Origin: Tomocerus qinae
Lineage: Eukaryota > Arthropoda > Collembola > Entomobryomorpha > Tomoceridae
DNA length: 64,000 bases
Direction: 5' to 3'
Assembly (NCBI GenBank): GCA_020055645.1
Contig: CM034547.1
Location: 69,660,884 to 69,724,883, forward strand
Shown: positions 1 to 12,900 of the stretch, piece after piece
Layout: every line of letters starts with the position of its first letter
Position numbering within the stretch: position 1 is the stretch's first letter
The notes under the pieces: generated by a model
Told to the model about the DNA's origin: nothing
Database searches by the model: none
The model's input: the letters and a program-made list of their open reading frames with translations, nothing else
Position numbers and translations under genes: made by a program

Positions 1-118
1 GAAAAGTTCGATACCGTCCTTTCCTCCTCTTTCTAACGATGGTTCTCTCATTTTCATAGCAGCCTCCGTTTAGGAGCTAGAGAGCCTAGACCGTGGGGAC
101 ATTATTAGCAACCACCCT

Positions 119-172
119 GTATATATATAGACAGGTAAATTTATTGCTTTATCAAGTCTGCGATTATATATA
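119..172. repeat. Dispersed repeat, inverted partner near 12 kb
   Basis: About 45 bases (core acaggtaaatttattgcttt, then atcaagtct) reappear in inverted orientation at about 12025-12083, and similarity extends to a shared ggggac block further out. It reads as the same end of a dispersed element inserted twice. I cannot show that the two copies are the ends of one 12-kb element. The rest of 1-978 has no exon I can recognise. Confidence 0.6.
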
Positions 173-978
173 GAGATGGTTATACCTTATTTTATTACTG
201 TATAATATATTTACAAGATTGCATAAATTTGCATTTGTCGAATTTTAAAACCCATTAGGAAAACATATGGTTGTGATTTGTAATTAACTAATCACTTTAT
301 AATAAAATATTTATTTCTGCCAAATGTATCCATATCTCTTGGTCTTTGCGGCTTTTTGTTGCAATGCGCACGCTCGTATGCACAACAATAAGCCCTAAAA
401 GGTTAAAAGTGTTTCGAAATTAACAAATATACATGATTATACTGCATGATAGATGCCTATCTTTCGAAATTGAGTTACTCATGCTGGGGGCTACTAGTGA
501 AGTGATAAGTTTCAAAATTATTAGCCAATCATAGGGACGCAGAAAGGGGGTCTTACTAAATGAAGGAAAGAAAGAATTTTTTTTTTGCTTTTTCCAAATG
601 CTAGACCCAAAAACTAAATACGTTTTCAGCTTATGATTTGTCGGGCCTTTTCCGAAACTTTTTCTGATTGGCTTTATCTGTAGCCAAGCTGTGGTCAGTC
701 AGAATGGTCAAAAGTAAGTGGGACAATTGTTATTGTTTGTGATTTGCGATACTACTTACAAAGAATTTGGCCGTTTCAACTTTCAACTATTTTTCTGGTC
801 TTGTTCAGCGATTAGCTACCGCGAAAACTATCCAGGGCTCGTGTGTAGCAATAACTTTTAATCTCTATTGTTTTCATTTATTAATACCCTGTTTATCCTT
901 TTCCCTTAAATTACCCTTCTTCCCGGAGGGCAGAACATCAATTAATTATGATAATACAAAAATTATTAAACCACTCAC

Positions 979-3900
979 AACTTGAATATCGATTCCTTCA
1001 TATGCACCATTAACACTGGCCAAAGATTGCAAAAAGTTCTCAGCTGACGCCCTCGTGTTTTTCCAATATCCCATCAGCAATTTTACTTTGGTTTTTCCAG
1101 TTTTACTTGATGGTGAATAGAAAGCCAAACTTCTCAGTTTATTGTCCAGGTCAGGCCAATATCTATAATATTAAAATCATCGTTGAGTTTTTATGGCGAA
1201 TTAAAGGACACATTTGTCATCGATGAAAATCAAATCCTTAACCTAAAAGTACTAAAGAATAAAAAGGGTTCAAAAGTTCAAACGTAACGTGTACATCATT
1301 ATCAAAATTATTGTTTGTCTTAGTATTAGCTTAATACTATAACAATGCAGCAATTTGTAAGATTACTAAACCAACTGGGTGGTTCAGTAATCGAACAATC
1401 TAAAACCACTTTAATACCTCGGCGGGCCATCGAACATAATCAGCGGAAAGTAGTCCATGACAGCAATGTGAATATATTCTTCAGCTTTGTCCATGACATC
1501 ATATATTGCATCTAAATCGTTTGTCCTATTTTTTGGACAAAATTCAGGCGGGGCACTCTGTTTAAAAACATCAACATTATTATGTAGCCAATAAATCCAT
1601 TTTATCAATTTTAGGCGTTCAAAATGCAGTCAATAGAAGAAGGGGACGATATATTATGCTTTTGAGTTGGGTGGGATGTAACACTGTGACAATATAAATA
1701 TTAAAGATCTAGGGGACTTTCTAGCACCCTTTTTCCATTTTCAAAATGTTCCCGAAGGCAGACTAAATAATTTTGAATTTAAGCAACGATACCTTGTTGT
1801 ATGTGTTGCCGGTCACTGTTTTCGCCCCTTTTCTGACCTAACCTAATAAAAGATAAACTATTTTTAATTAGGTTAGGTCAAAAAAGACCGAAAAATAGTT
1901 ACCGGCAAAAAGGTAGTGATTGTTATTTTATGATGATGATGATTTAGAGTTAAATTTGATGATAATAATCTGCCTTCGGGAACTTTTTGGAATCATAAAA
2001 AAAGATGCTAGAAAGACCCCTAGATATATTAAAGTGCTAAACTGTGAAGCTAAAAGTAACAGTCAAATAATTATGTGAACATACTGAAATATAAGATGAA
2101 TAGTCAATGCCACTGTAAGTAACATTCATTTGAACATCTTTGCTGAATGGGGACGAATAATTGTCAGGCCATACGTAATCCCTGGGAATCGAATTATTCC
2201 AAAGCCCTAGTTCCCAGTAGACCTAAAAACAATTAAAAAACGTTTGATTTGATTTCCAATTTTTTTGCTGCTCTAAACTAAACAAAATTTGAGATAAAAT
2301 TATTTCATCAGTTCCTTTTTGCATTTAAGTACTACTTTTAAATAAATCCAAACTCGTGATAAAATATTCAGAGTGAAGACGAGAGATTTAGGTATTTAGG
2401 GGTATAAAAGGTTACGTATATTATCCTATAATTACATCAAAAGTTTTTCCGAAATCTTGGCCAAGACAAGAGCAATTCCGTCCAACAACCCCGATTTCTT
2501 TCACCTGTTAAAAAATGGAAGTGTAAAATCAAATTGACAATTTTACAATTAATTCTTAAAATGCGAATTAGCTGACAATTAATGGTTCGGTAAAAACTCG
2601 TTAGGCACCTCGCTACCTGTGTTAAAGCTCTCCAGTCAAAATTAGAACTTCCAAGGTAAATATGTTCTCTATCAACAATCATCATTTTTGTGTGCAAAAC
2701 GCCTGCCCCAATTAATTCGGTGAAATTTACATCTCGGACCTGTTTTTAAAGAAAGTGCAAGTTTAGATTGGAAATTAAATAACCAATAATTTCTAGTCTA
2801 ATGATAATGATAAAAATATATTATTATCATTAGATTATTAAAAGTCAGATTAGATTAGATTTTCCCGAATTAATTAAAAATGCATATTAATTCTCTGTGG
2901 TTAGATTTTCACTTGCCTCAGCAGCTCCGGCTTTTACAAGATCTTTTGTGTCATGATTTGGAAAACTTGGTGTATCCAAACTCTTCACAATATGAATAGT
3001 CACATTTCGTTTCGTTCCGGCTTCCAGAAGACATTCATATATTTGCTGACCCTTAAAATATGAAAAAGGTAAATTAATGTCATCTTCAGACTCGTGTGGG
3101 CCGATGAGATGTGGCAATTACTAAAAAAACTGAAACCCTAAAACTGAAAGAGCTTTCAAACATTATTTTTAGAAAATGTTATTTGATGTGGCTCCTTTCC
3201 TTGGTCAAATTCCTGGATACGAATCGTACAATCGCTAACTCAAAATCTGGTAGCAATAATCAGAACAGGCCCTAGGCTTTGCGGGATGGAAAGTGAAAAA
3301 TGTGGGCTTTTGTCGAAAGTAAGTCAAAAATAAGGTCAAATTACAAAACATGTGAAACAAGGAAAATCTATTTTGGAGGAAAAATGACAAGGAAATTCCA
3401 TTTGATTTTTTGATCGAAATGGGTTTCTAATAAAATTCAAAATATTTATAGAGTAGCTTTATGGATTGTAAATGCTTCCAGTTCCAGGAAACAAAAACAA
3501 AAAAGGTATTCCTTTTTCCCAAAAAAGTTTTAAAAAATACTACTTTTTTAAAAAAGCAGTTCTTTTTACCTTTTTTAAAACTTATTTACATGTTAAAGTG
3601 GAAGTAGTAAATGGGGCACGCTGCCCCATCAAAAAAAAGTAAAAGAGCAAAAATGGCTCCTTTTTTAAAATCTTACTTCTACCTTTTTATAAAAAGCAAA
3701 AAAGTTCCTTTTTTGTTTCCTGTGCATATTGTTGGTTGACCATTCATCGGCCACTATGCTATAACACATTGTAGCATAATAATATTATAGAATGTCGTTA
3801 TAATGAAATGGTTATCAGCAATTTACTAAAACATGTAATGATAAATGATGTTCATCATAAATGGATTGTAAAATAATGAATTTTTTATTTACATGGTTAG

Positions 3901-4420
3901 CCGTTGTGTGATTATATTCATAATGGGGTTGAAGTGTCCAATAATAAGATGCAATTTCTATTGTGCTTTTTGCTCCATCAATAAGTTCCTTCCAACTTTC
4001 AAAAGTACTCTTGTGAGGTTCGTTCATTCCATCAGGGATTGTTTCCACTACGTCCATCCTGATTTATTATTACAACGGTTACTTACAACCTTTAACATTT
4101 TTAAAGTGACATAAAATCCCTCTTTCTACTTCTAATACCTTCCATTTAACTTATTTTTGGAAAATGAGCAGAAAGTTTCCTATTTATTGGGAAGTCCGAC
4201 CGAAGTAGACCTTTCTGTCCGCAATCAAAATCCCAAAGCATGTCATGAAAATATACTCAATCCGTTATGATTCCGGATAGAAAACTCTGCTTTGTTCTGA
4301 AGCTTACGCATTGTACACTTACATGCATGTAGGAGAGCACTCAAAGTCTTGCGAGTACCCCTCTCCAGAAAACAGGGCCAACCACATTAAAATTGAGGCA
4401 GCATGCTTCCAAATTTCCAT
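979..4420 (-). CDS. PLD3/PLD4-like phospholipase D (3' part missing)
   Basis: Eight minus-strand exons: 4323-4420, 3893-4058, 2917-3090, 2617-2739, 2436-2504, 2085-2222, 1418-1557 and 979-1162. They join in frame to 364 codons. The start at 4420 begins a hydrophobic signal segment ([10 protein letters not shown]), so the product is secretory or membrane-anchored. Exon 2 carries the family block [10 protein letters not shown]. Exon 4 carries the first HKD catalytic motif (HTKMMIVD, then [12 protein letters not shown]). Exons 6-8 match the PLD3/4 region with SAPPEFC and VKLLMGYW. In animals this family comprises endolysosomal 5' exonucleases that degrade single-stranded nucleic acid; applying that role here is inference. 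The second HKD motif is not in the window, so the gene continues past the left edge. Intron 3 uses a GC donor (gag|gcaagt). The exon 3 acceptor (gag|tct) is my best guess, because the stronger site upstream brings an in-frame stop. Confidence 0.9.
3485..3722. repeat. Foldback MITE in PLD intron 2
   Basis: The ends are inverted copies: caggaaacaaaaac at the left and ttttttgtttcctg at the right, with A/T-rich arms around a short centre. A related copy lies at 7076-7375. No convincing target duplication was found, so the family is unassigned. Confidence 0.6.
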
Positions 4421-5062
4421 TGCAAGCTAATCAAAGTATTGGAATACGAACACAAAATTAGAACTAATTTTTGTACTAGTATATACAAAGATGCTGATGT
4501 TTATTAGGTCAGAGAGTCACAGACTGACGACAAAAAATATTCGTTATTGCTTCCAGAAGAATTTAACCATAAATAAGCTTTAATAATCTTTTAATCTGTT
4601 TTTTAGCAACTAATTTAAGCGTGTATAAGTGTATACTATAACCAAGTAGTTAATGAACAAGGCAAGAGTATAACAAATAGTAACTCTCAGTAGCCTAATT
4701 AATTTGGAACAGTGCTTGAGTAGTGATATATATATAAGTTCAAATACGCGTATCTGCATGACCAGTGTTTTATTTTATTCATTTTTTTAAATTTTATTCA
4801 TCCAGTACATCATTTTAACCGGCTAAAATAACCAAGAGTATCCAGAAATCAAATTAAGGGGGTGCTTAAACATTCGAGCAGATTTTTCTTGTGTACAAAA
4901 TTACCTTTTAACAATTTTTGAGAATTATCTAGTGAGTTTTTGGGAGGGTGCTTAAGCAACCTAGCACCCCACCCTAAATATGTCCTTGAAAATAACTATT
5001 GGCTAAAATGGTCAATGCGCAAATTTAGCCTGGTTTAAATTTTAGCCATTGACAAAAAATGA
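4421..5062. other. PLD upstream region, no gene seen
   Basis: This holds the presumed PLD promoter side. At 4860-4990 there is a degenerate repeat (ggggtgcttaa...tgcttaagcaac) related to one near 6094-6246 (ggacgtatttaggggtgggc...). No open frame resembles a known protein. Confidence 0.4.
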
Positions 5063-5560
5063 TTATAATCACTGGCTTAAATTGATTATAGCCACTGGCT
5101 AAAATTGATTATAGCCACTGGCTAAAATTGATTATAGCCACTGGCTAAAATTGATTATAGCCACTGGCTAAAATTGATTATAGCCACTGGCTAAAATTGA
5201 TTATAGCCACTGGCTAAAATTGATTATAGCCACTGGCTAAAATTGATTATAGCCACTGGCTAAATTTGATTATAGCCACTGGCTAAAATTGATTATAGCC
5301 ACTGGCTAAAATTGATTATAGCCACTGGCTAAAATTGATTATAGCCACTGGCTAAAATTGATTATAGCCACTGGCTAAAATTGATTATAGCCACTGGCTA
5401 AAATTGATTATAGCCACTGGCTAAAATTGATTATAGCCACTGGCTAAAATTGATTATAGCCACTGGCTAAAAATGATTGTAATCACTGGTTAAAATTAAT
5501 TATAGCCACTGGCTAAAATTGATTATAGCCACTGGCTAAAATTGCTTATAGCCAGGATTT
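5063..5560. repeat. 23-bp minisatellite, about 21 copies
   Basis: The unit attgattatagccactggct plus aaa repeats head to tail with very few changes and decays at both edges. Each unit holds a perfect interrupted palindrome, TAGCCA-C-TGGCTA, so either strand can fold at every unit. Related single units flank the array from about 4985 to 5600. Confidence 0.95.
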
Positions 5561-5599
5561 TAGCCACTAACCGTTGGCTAGTAAATTATGGACGACCAG

Positions 5600-8394
5600 T
5601 GTATGATCCTTAAGTAGCATTATATGCTTTTGAGTAACTATACTATTTTTACTATTAGATAAAATCGAACAGGGTCATGCGCATGGAATTCTATTGGTAT
5701 ATGGGTCGGTTTATGTTCGTATCGTTTTTAATGACTAGACTGCAAGCATTGCTTTTGAATTTCAAAAAGCTTCAAAAGTTTTGGTCTACTAAATAAGGTT
5801 TGTCGATGGATTTCGTGCAAATGCGGAGTCTCTAGAAATGTATATATTTCCATATATTATTTCCAGCAGTTTGTGCTATAGGTTTGATGTTACACTAGTT
5901 TGTACATAAAAACGGAACATTTAATGGAAAATAGAACTTATCCACAAACTCCTTCAGGTCATAAACAACAAATAACAAAGTCGTAAATTTTGTAAGCATA
6001 TATGAACGAAATGCACTTAATTTAATTACAAACTATTCTGAAATAATTTATAGACTTCCTCCATTCGAAATAGAAAAGTACTACTATTCATCAAGGACGT
6101 ATTTAGGGGTGGGCTAAGGTTAAGCACCCCCAAAATTTCCCACAAATACAATATTTTCTTAAAATTTAATAAAATGTAATTTTATGCATATGAAAATTCT
6201 TGTCAAACATTCACGCGCCTCTAAAGTGTTCTGGATACGCCCTTGATATTTATTCAGTCAGTACTTTCTGAAGACATTTGTTATTTAACACATTTGGAGT
6301 TGACTCACGCTTAAACTGAACTTAAAATCAAAATGTGCATAACCTGTATCAAAATAAATTAAAAGGAATATCAGTTAGGTACATAATAATAATAATATTT
6401 ATGGATGAGAATGAGGAAAAAGAACTGCTCTAAACTGACCGTTTGCAAAGTGGAAATGAAAACAGTTCCTCATTGGGAAATACGGTATTTATTCAGAAAA
6501 TATTTGCTAACCATTTCCTCCACCATTTCAATATCTTGATTTTTGACGCTATTAAGAGATAATTTACAATTGGCAACTTATAAAAATTGCATATAGGAGG
6601 AATATATAAACAGTAAAAATTAGAAGATTGTCGCATTCTCTTTTTTCTGATATTACCTAATATCATCTGTACGGTAATATTAATAGATGGAAATGCAATA
6701 AAATTTGAAATAAAGATTTGTAGGTAAAAATTTAATGGCAAAAACATCGATTTGAAATGTCAAAGAATGCATTGCATACAAGTGGCTAAAATGGTAATAA
6801 TGCAAAATAAGATGAAACCCTAATTGAAATTTATATTTATAATCACAATGGCATAGTATCATTCCTACCTTGCTTGTCTATCATTAATATTAATCGTCAG
6901 TGCTAAGTACTAATAATAATGAATACTTATCATCAAATTGTGTGTTTATCAAGAGAAAACATAAACCTCCATTGTTTTAACTTGAATTCCATTGATTATG
7001 TAGTTCTGTTTCTGTTCCAGCAAGATAAAATTTGCCAACTTATTTCTGTTGCTTTGTTCATCATCTCATCTGTGACAGGGAACAAAAACGTTACTCATTT
7101 TTTACGAAAAACCAAAACTGTACAACGTTTTTTAAAAAAGCAGTCCTTTTTCCTTTTCATTACATGTAAATTAAAGTAATCAAAATTACTACATCAAAAA
7201 GGAAAAAAGGCAAAAAAAAGTGAATTTTAAAACCAAAAACATTTTCGTGAGTTTTTTGATATGATATAATCATTGACATGAAAATAAATTAAATTAGTAA
7301 TGCACCCAAAGCACAACTATGATATCATTGATATCTGAACGTTCTTTGTAGTCTTTTTCGCTTTTTGTTCTCTTGTAGAACTTACTCTTATTAAAATTAA
7401 TTTTTTTGAAATATTTAATTTTTTAATTTCGAGTTTTAAATTTTCGAAAAAAACCTATATATTTATTAGAACATTAATTTGATAAGTATGTTTTTGGTAA
7501 ACCTTTGTTTGATTCAGCCGCCTCGTTCTCGGCTTTATGAGACCCCTACTCTAATGAATTTTTCCTTAATGTTGATTTCTCCATATAAAGAAAAAGAAAA
7601 AATATAACAATTATTATAAGCCACCAAAATACTTCTTCAAACTTATTTGTATGTATTTAAGACAGGCGCGTCAAGAATTAATGAAAGTGCATAACGTCGT
7701 GTAAATAAAAATAACATCCGGGTAATTGCAACATTTATTTAAAACTTCAGTGTAAAAAATTAGAGTGCAATACAGAAATGATGTCTATTTCTTACTACTT
7801 AAAATCATAAAGGCTTTGATTATTAGAAAACTACAAACAAACCCATATAACTCAGCAATCAATAATAAAGATGGACAACATAATTTTAACAAAACATTCA
7901 AACTTATTATACAAGGATTTTACATCTTCTCCGCTAAAAAGCTTATATACACTTTAAAAGTTGTAGACCTAATAAGTATGACACATTTTAATTTAGAAGG
8001 ATGGCAAAAGTGGTCAAGATTCAATGGTTATTCAAGACTAAATTTCTCTTTGGTATTTTAGTACCAATCAATTTTGAGTACTTTCAAAGCAATAACAATA
8101 GTGATTATATATCCCTACCAAAAAGTGGGACAGGGTTTAATGGATATATTCAATTTTTCATTTAAATGCCACACCATGTAATAAAACCTTGTGTTACATC
8201 TTTACCCTAACGATTCTTAAATTCACAATACTATTTTCTCTGGCTTAAAATTAGTCAGGTATCTGATTTTGTCGGTAGGGGCTGGCTTCGTTCGGAACTG
8301 ATATGTTTCATCTGCGTATGCTGAAACGAACAATAATACAAAATATTTACTATTACATCATAACACAATAGACCACTGCAAAAATGGTCAATTC
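5600..8394. other. Intergenic stretch, repeats only
   Basis: AT-rich sequence with no recognisable gene. It holds a MITE-like relic near 6094-6246 and the foldback copy at 7076-7375. The short open frames here have no conserved motif and are probably chance. Confidence 0.5.
7076..7375. repeat. Foldback MITE, same family as 3485-3722
   Basis: The left end cagggaacaaaaacg and right end cgctttttgttctcttg are inverted relatives of each other and of the 3485-3722 element. The right end is more diverged. The flanks show no clear target duplication. Confidence 0.5.
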
Positions 8395-8675
8395 CATAGG
8401 CGTCGGGACGTAATTTATCCAGGGGGGACAAAATGTGGCTTCTTCAGAAAGGGGGGCACCAAAATAATAAAATATCGGTAAAACGAAGACATATTATTCG
8501 CGCGGAGCGCGAAAATTTTTTGGATTTTTATCCTTTTTTGACAGAAAAATCGCCTTTTCTGGTGCTTATGTAATTTTAGTTTGGTTTTTGGAACACTTTT
8601 AGGGGGACATGTCCCTCCTGGCCTTATTCTAGGGGGGACATTGTCCCCCCTGTCCCCCCGGTTCCGACGCCTATG
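8395..8675. mobile_element. MITE with TIR CATAGGCGTCGG (copy 1)
   Basis: A 281-bp element with terminal inverted repeats cataggcgtcggga and ttccgacgcctatg. The centre holds runs of G and C (ggggggac) and a GCGC-rich core (cgcgcggagcgcg). It is nearly identical to 58670-58948. The bases caattc occur on both sides, suggesting a decayed target duplication. The other copy has an 8-bp duplication, as for hAT elements. The 92-aa open frame inside is not a gene. Confidence 0.85.
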
Positions 8676-8763
8676 GCAATTCATGTTAAACAATTATGCC
8701 AATCGTTTTGAATGTGTATATAATGTAATTATAGAAGAGCAATTATTTTTGTGAATATCTTAC

Positions 8764-9742
8764 CGATGACTTCATCTCCAAAAGGCCCGGAAGGTCTTCG
8801 AAGAAAATGTTCGCGAGAAGTGTGACCGTTTCTGCATTTATCTTTATGAACATTCAAAGAATTTGAATTACTTTGCGGACTTTCGTCAATGATGCTCGTC
8901 GATGGTGTCACGGACATTATCTCTGAACTTAGCTCAATCGTGTCATTGGCTCTTCCACATTTTTTACAGGAAAGAGTGCGGCACCTTAAAAATAAAAAAC
9001 TTTGAATCGAAATGTTTTCCCCTCATCACCTCATCACAATCAAATTAACAATTACCTAATATTTATTAACTAAATGGAAAATGAATCAAAGAATGTCATT
9101 CTGTACCATTGCTTTGTTCTGTTGATAAGAACCAAAGTGAAAGCGATGAGGAGAGTACAAGTGATCAGCGTCAGCCAAACTTGTACAAATTTTGGCAATC
9201 CCGAATAATACAAAACTGGAAAGAAATCAATTTGTATATGTTATTATTATTCATAGTCTTTGAGAAACTTAAAATAAACTACAATTTCTTTTCAGTAGAT
9301 ATTTAGATACTAATATCTTAGCTCAGTCATCAGTTATGCATGACAAGGACAAATCATTATTGTTATTTCGTATTAAACAAATATAATATATTACACGCAT
9401 TTTAAAATACTATACTAAAAGTCATAATACATAGTTAAAAATAATAATTATTAATGAAAGCTGAAAGTATATACCCTCAGGCTCAGTTCCATTAGGTTGC
9501 AATCTGTAAATTTTGTCGTTGACTGGAACCAGAAGCGGATTATCAATCTGAGAAGTGAAGGAGGAGCGAGTCGATGACCAAGTCTCACTTTCACTGTTGA
9601 GGTCTGTTGGAATTGCGGTTACTTCAAACGGGCTAACCATTTTCTGGGCTTTGTCGATGGCTAATCCTTCTTTAAATCCTCCGATAACGTTATCACTGAC
9701 CAAAATCCTTCTGCGTGGCCACCAGCTCTCGTTGGCAGACAT
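8764..9742 (-). CDS. Unrecognised candidate gene, two exons
   Basis: Candidate first exon 9475-9742 begins with an ATG preceded by an in-frame stop and reads MSANESWWPRRRILV..., ending at donor gag g|gtatat (phase 1). A second candidate exon, 8764-8984, is open for about 73 codons, contains CRTLSCKKCGRAND (a CxxC pair), is serine-rich after that, and ends at a good donor (cg|gtaaga). Its reading frame needs phase 2 at the acceptor aag|gtg, so a small unseen exon must lie between the two, or they are not one gene. I recognise no family. Further 3' exons, if any, lie at lower coordinates and were not found. The GC content rises at about 9900-10250, which could be the 5' UTR or promoter. Confidence 0.35.
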
Positions 9743-9917
9743 CACCCGAAGAAGATTCTTATTTAGTACAACTCGACGAAAAGAATTATCAAAGAAGATA
9801 ACAGAAGAACTGATAAAACGGCGAACTCTGTAGAAGAATGAGACTGGATGGATTCAGAAAAATCAGAGTAACTGAATTGTGATGGGTTTCGGAACTCAGA
9901 GGTAGATCAGAAACGTG

Positions 9918-12900
9918 TTAAAGTGGATGGGAGAGATGAAAGACGGAAGGCCAAGGAGATTGTGCTGATGTGGCAGTGACAATGACAAAGAAGTCGCGCG
10001 GTGCCAAGGCAAACAGCCGATCTTCACGGGCACATGGACAAACAGCTACTGACTGACTGGGAAGTCCTTTTCCTGTCCTGAGTCTTGGCCAACCAAATCT
10101 CTTTCTCCTAGTCACACGCGGAACCAACGTGCTATTAACTTCACTAACCTTACTCTTCCCGAGCACCGCAATAATTATCCTGATCTGCACAATCTGTAAG
10201 ACCTGCAGGCTGGATCGGCCAAGAATAAGTTCGACTCGTAAATAAATAGCATTCTTCAACAAAGGCCGAAGAAAGCTCTTTTGCTCATGTTACAGATTCT
10301 ATATAGGATATTATCGTCAGCATGCAAAAAACGATTTAATTTCTCGTGGAAAGCTATTCTATTGCTAAACTTTTAAAACTGCGTTTCAAGAAGAAAATCT
10401 CCTGCGTGTACTTACACGGCTAACCAAAGGTGATTACTTTATGTGAATTTGAGTTGTAACTTTGCTAATTACTGTAGTCAGTCCAAAATGTATAATAATA
10501 CCCATTTTGATATACTGAAACAATAGCAGAAAAGAACATATCCGGGTGTCATTGATAATAGGGTTTGTCACATGATGTGATATGTGATGTTGGTCTATTT
10601 TAAGAATGTCGCTAGGAATATTTTTGATTATTAAGTACAATGTGAGTCTATTAATAATTTTATGATAGGTCACAAAATCCCGCAATCATAAGAAGTCCTT
10701 AAATATAGTCAACTAGTTCTAACTTCCGTAGCACGGCAGAAAGAATTGGCAAGGCTCTTCGGATTTCACACTTAATTGAATGTATGGCGATTATCGTGGA
10801 GAGGAGCTTTGTTCAAGAACCTTCAGCTCCCGTCCCTTGAGAATTAGTTGAGGAGGAATTTGTTATGATTTGCGTGGTAGATCTTTATTAATCCGAGACA
10901 TGTGTTCCCCGCATTGTGCATACATTTATAATATAATATAGTTCATATTTAAGTATTTTCAGTAGGTACAGTTTTATAATGTAATTGGCGTGTATGGTTT
11001 ATTGGATGCTCGTGTTGCCTGCCATTAATTTAGAAGAGACAGGACCATGAACAACAGAAAAGAAGAAAAGAGATAACCTTTGCCTTTTCCATTTGGCAAT
11101 GAGAACAGATTTAGTAGAAGACAAGCAGAGGAGTGGCAATAGAAAGAATCGGGTAGCCATCCGTGCAAATGCAAATCTTTAGTATACGGCAGAGGGAATG
11201 TTCTGAAAACGGTTAAGCTGCCGCACCAAACCAACCACGATACGCTATAATGCTCTATCGAGTAATGATTTGGCACTAAGACAAAGTTCCATCCACCATC
11301 ACAAAACATTAAGTACATAAACACAACGTAACTTGCACCATCACTCATCTAAATAGGAGTGATGATATTGCAATCATAACCTCTCTAGCTCTGTCTATGT
11401 AAATCCTCTGCGGTCCAAAAATTCCAGACTACTCGAATCTTGAAAACGAAAGGGTTGTAGAAACTTTCCACAAATTCTAGAGCATACTGTTCTAAAATGT
11501 TAAAAGTGCAAAAATAGATTTGTACAGTAATAATAATAATAATAATGACTTAACCGCGAAAAGCAATTAATTTGAATTAATGCATGACTATGATGACAAA
11601 AACTGAATTTGTTAATATAATTTAGATTTTTTCGGTAGTGAGATAATAGAAGACAAGGACAACCAAGTTGACTGCCATAACTGCCAATAACCGAATTGTG
11701 TCAGAGAAATCCTGGTAAATTGAGCGTATGTGTTTTACACGCAATTACATGCAGTCTAGGCTATGTGCCTGATTAGTGGGATTAGTCAACTCAAGAGTGA
11801 CGATTCCCATCAAGTTTGTTCCTCAGTCCCAGACTCCTAAAACATTTTTCACTACATTGTAAAATTACAATTCTTACATCTTGGTTATTATGTCTGAAAA
11901 CAAGAAGGATGATTTGGACGATGTGTATCAAAGTATCAAGTAACTGACATCGAAAATAATATGTTTGGATCTTCTTATGGTATACTAGTTAGGTAATATA
12001 AGTTATCCATACTTAGTTCGTAATCTATATTATAATCGTAGACTTGATAAAGCAATAAATTTACCTGTCTATATATATATGTCTGTACGTGTAGTAGTGT
12101 CCCCAAATGCAAAATGCCCAAGTGCTTATGTTATACATATTACATAAAGCAATGAACTCCACTCTGGGTTAATATTATCTTATTTCGAAATTAAACTAAA
12201 GTTGAAGCGGATATCTTTTGAAATTTAATGGCATACTGCATACTGGTGGCCTAGTAATATGTAAATGCAAAGATTGAGCGACATTGAAATTGTTTAGTTA
12301 TAATCTTTTCTTTTGGCAAGTACATCTCATTCATTGCAGAATGCTCCTATACCTACTACCTACTATGTGTGTAGGGTATGGTAATGAGGTAAGTAAATAT
12401 ATGTATTATTAAAACCATTTAAAATGCCTACTTCTGTCGCTTTAAAAATTAATTCGTGTTTTGTAGCGCAGATTCTTTATTATCTTCACTTTACAGCTTG
12501 GAATAAAGATGTACTTAAAAGTTAAATATATTATCAATCCTTTTATAATTATAATGAATAACTATATACATTTTGTACAGCCATGCGCAATATAGCACAG
12601 TTAATAGTTTTGATGTTAGTTACATTACATATCGTCAATATTAAAATAAAACCCCAGGGCGATTATTGATTGAATATACTGGGTCATTATTTATAAGTCT
12701 CCCCACAACGGCCTAACACAGACTAGGTATCAAAAAGGCTTATGATTTATGCATCTTGTAGAGAATCTTATTGCAAATCTAACCGACCCTAACACCATAC
12801 AAATCGGTTAAGAAAAACCAGTTAAAAAAATTGAAAAATAAAAAGTGAAAATTTTCATAAATTTCCATTTTCTAACTTTCCACCCGTTTTCCTAATTTTT

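Noticed and set aside
1-118. C-terminal PLD exon with the second HKD motif
   Set aside because: The minus-strand reading near 1-65 (MKMREPSLERGG...) does not resemble PLD, and no NHxKxxV-type motif was found in 1-978.
5063-5560. CRISPR array
   Set aside because: Units are contiguous with no unique spacers, and the surrounding genome is eukaryotic.
8415-8693. 92-aa minus-strand frame with Pro/Gly
   Set aside because: Falls within the CATAGGCGTCGG MITE and recurs with the second copy.
9918-10262. 114-aa minus-strand open frame
   Set aside because: It lies in the GC-richer putative 5' flank of the unknown gene and shows no motif, splice logic or composition typical of a protein.
11025-11348. 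107-aa minus-strand frame rich in hydrophobic residues
   Set aside because: No family motif, no neighbouring exon and no regulatory context; chance frame most likely.
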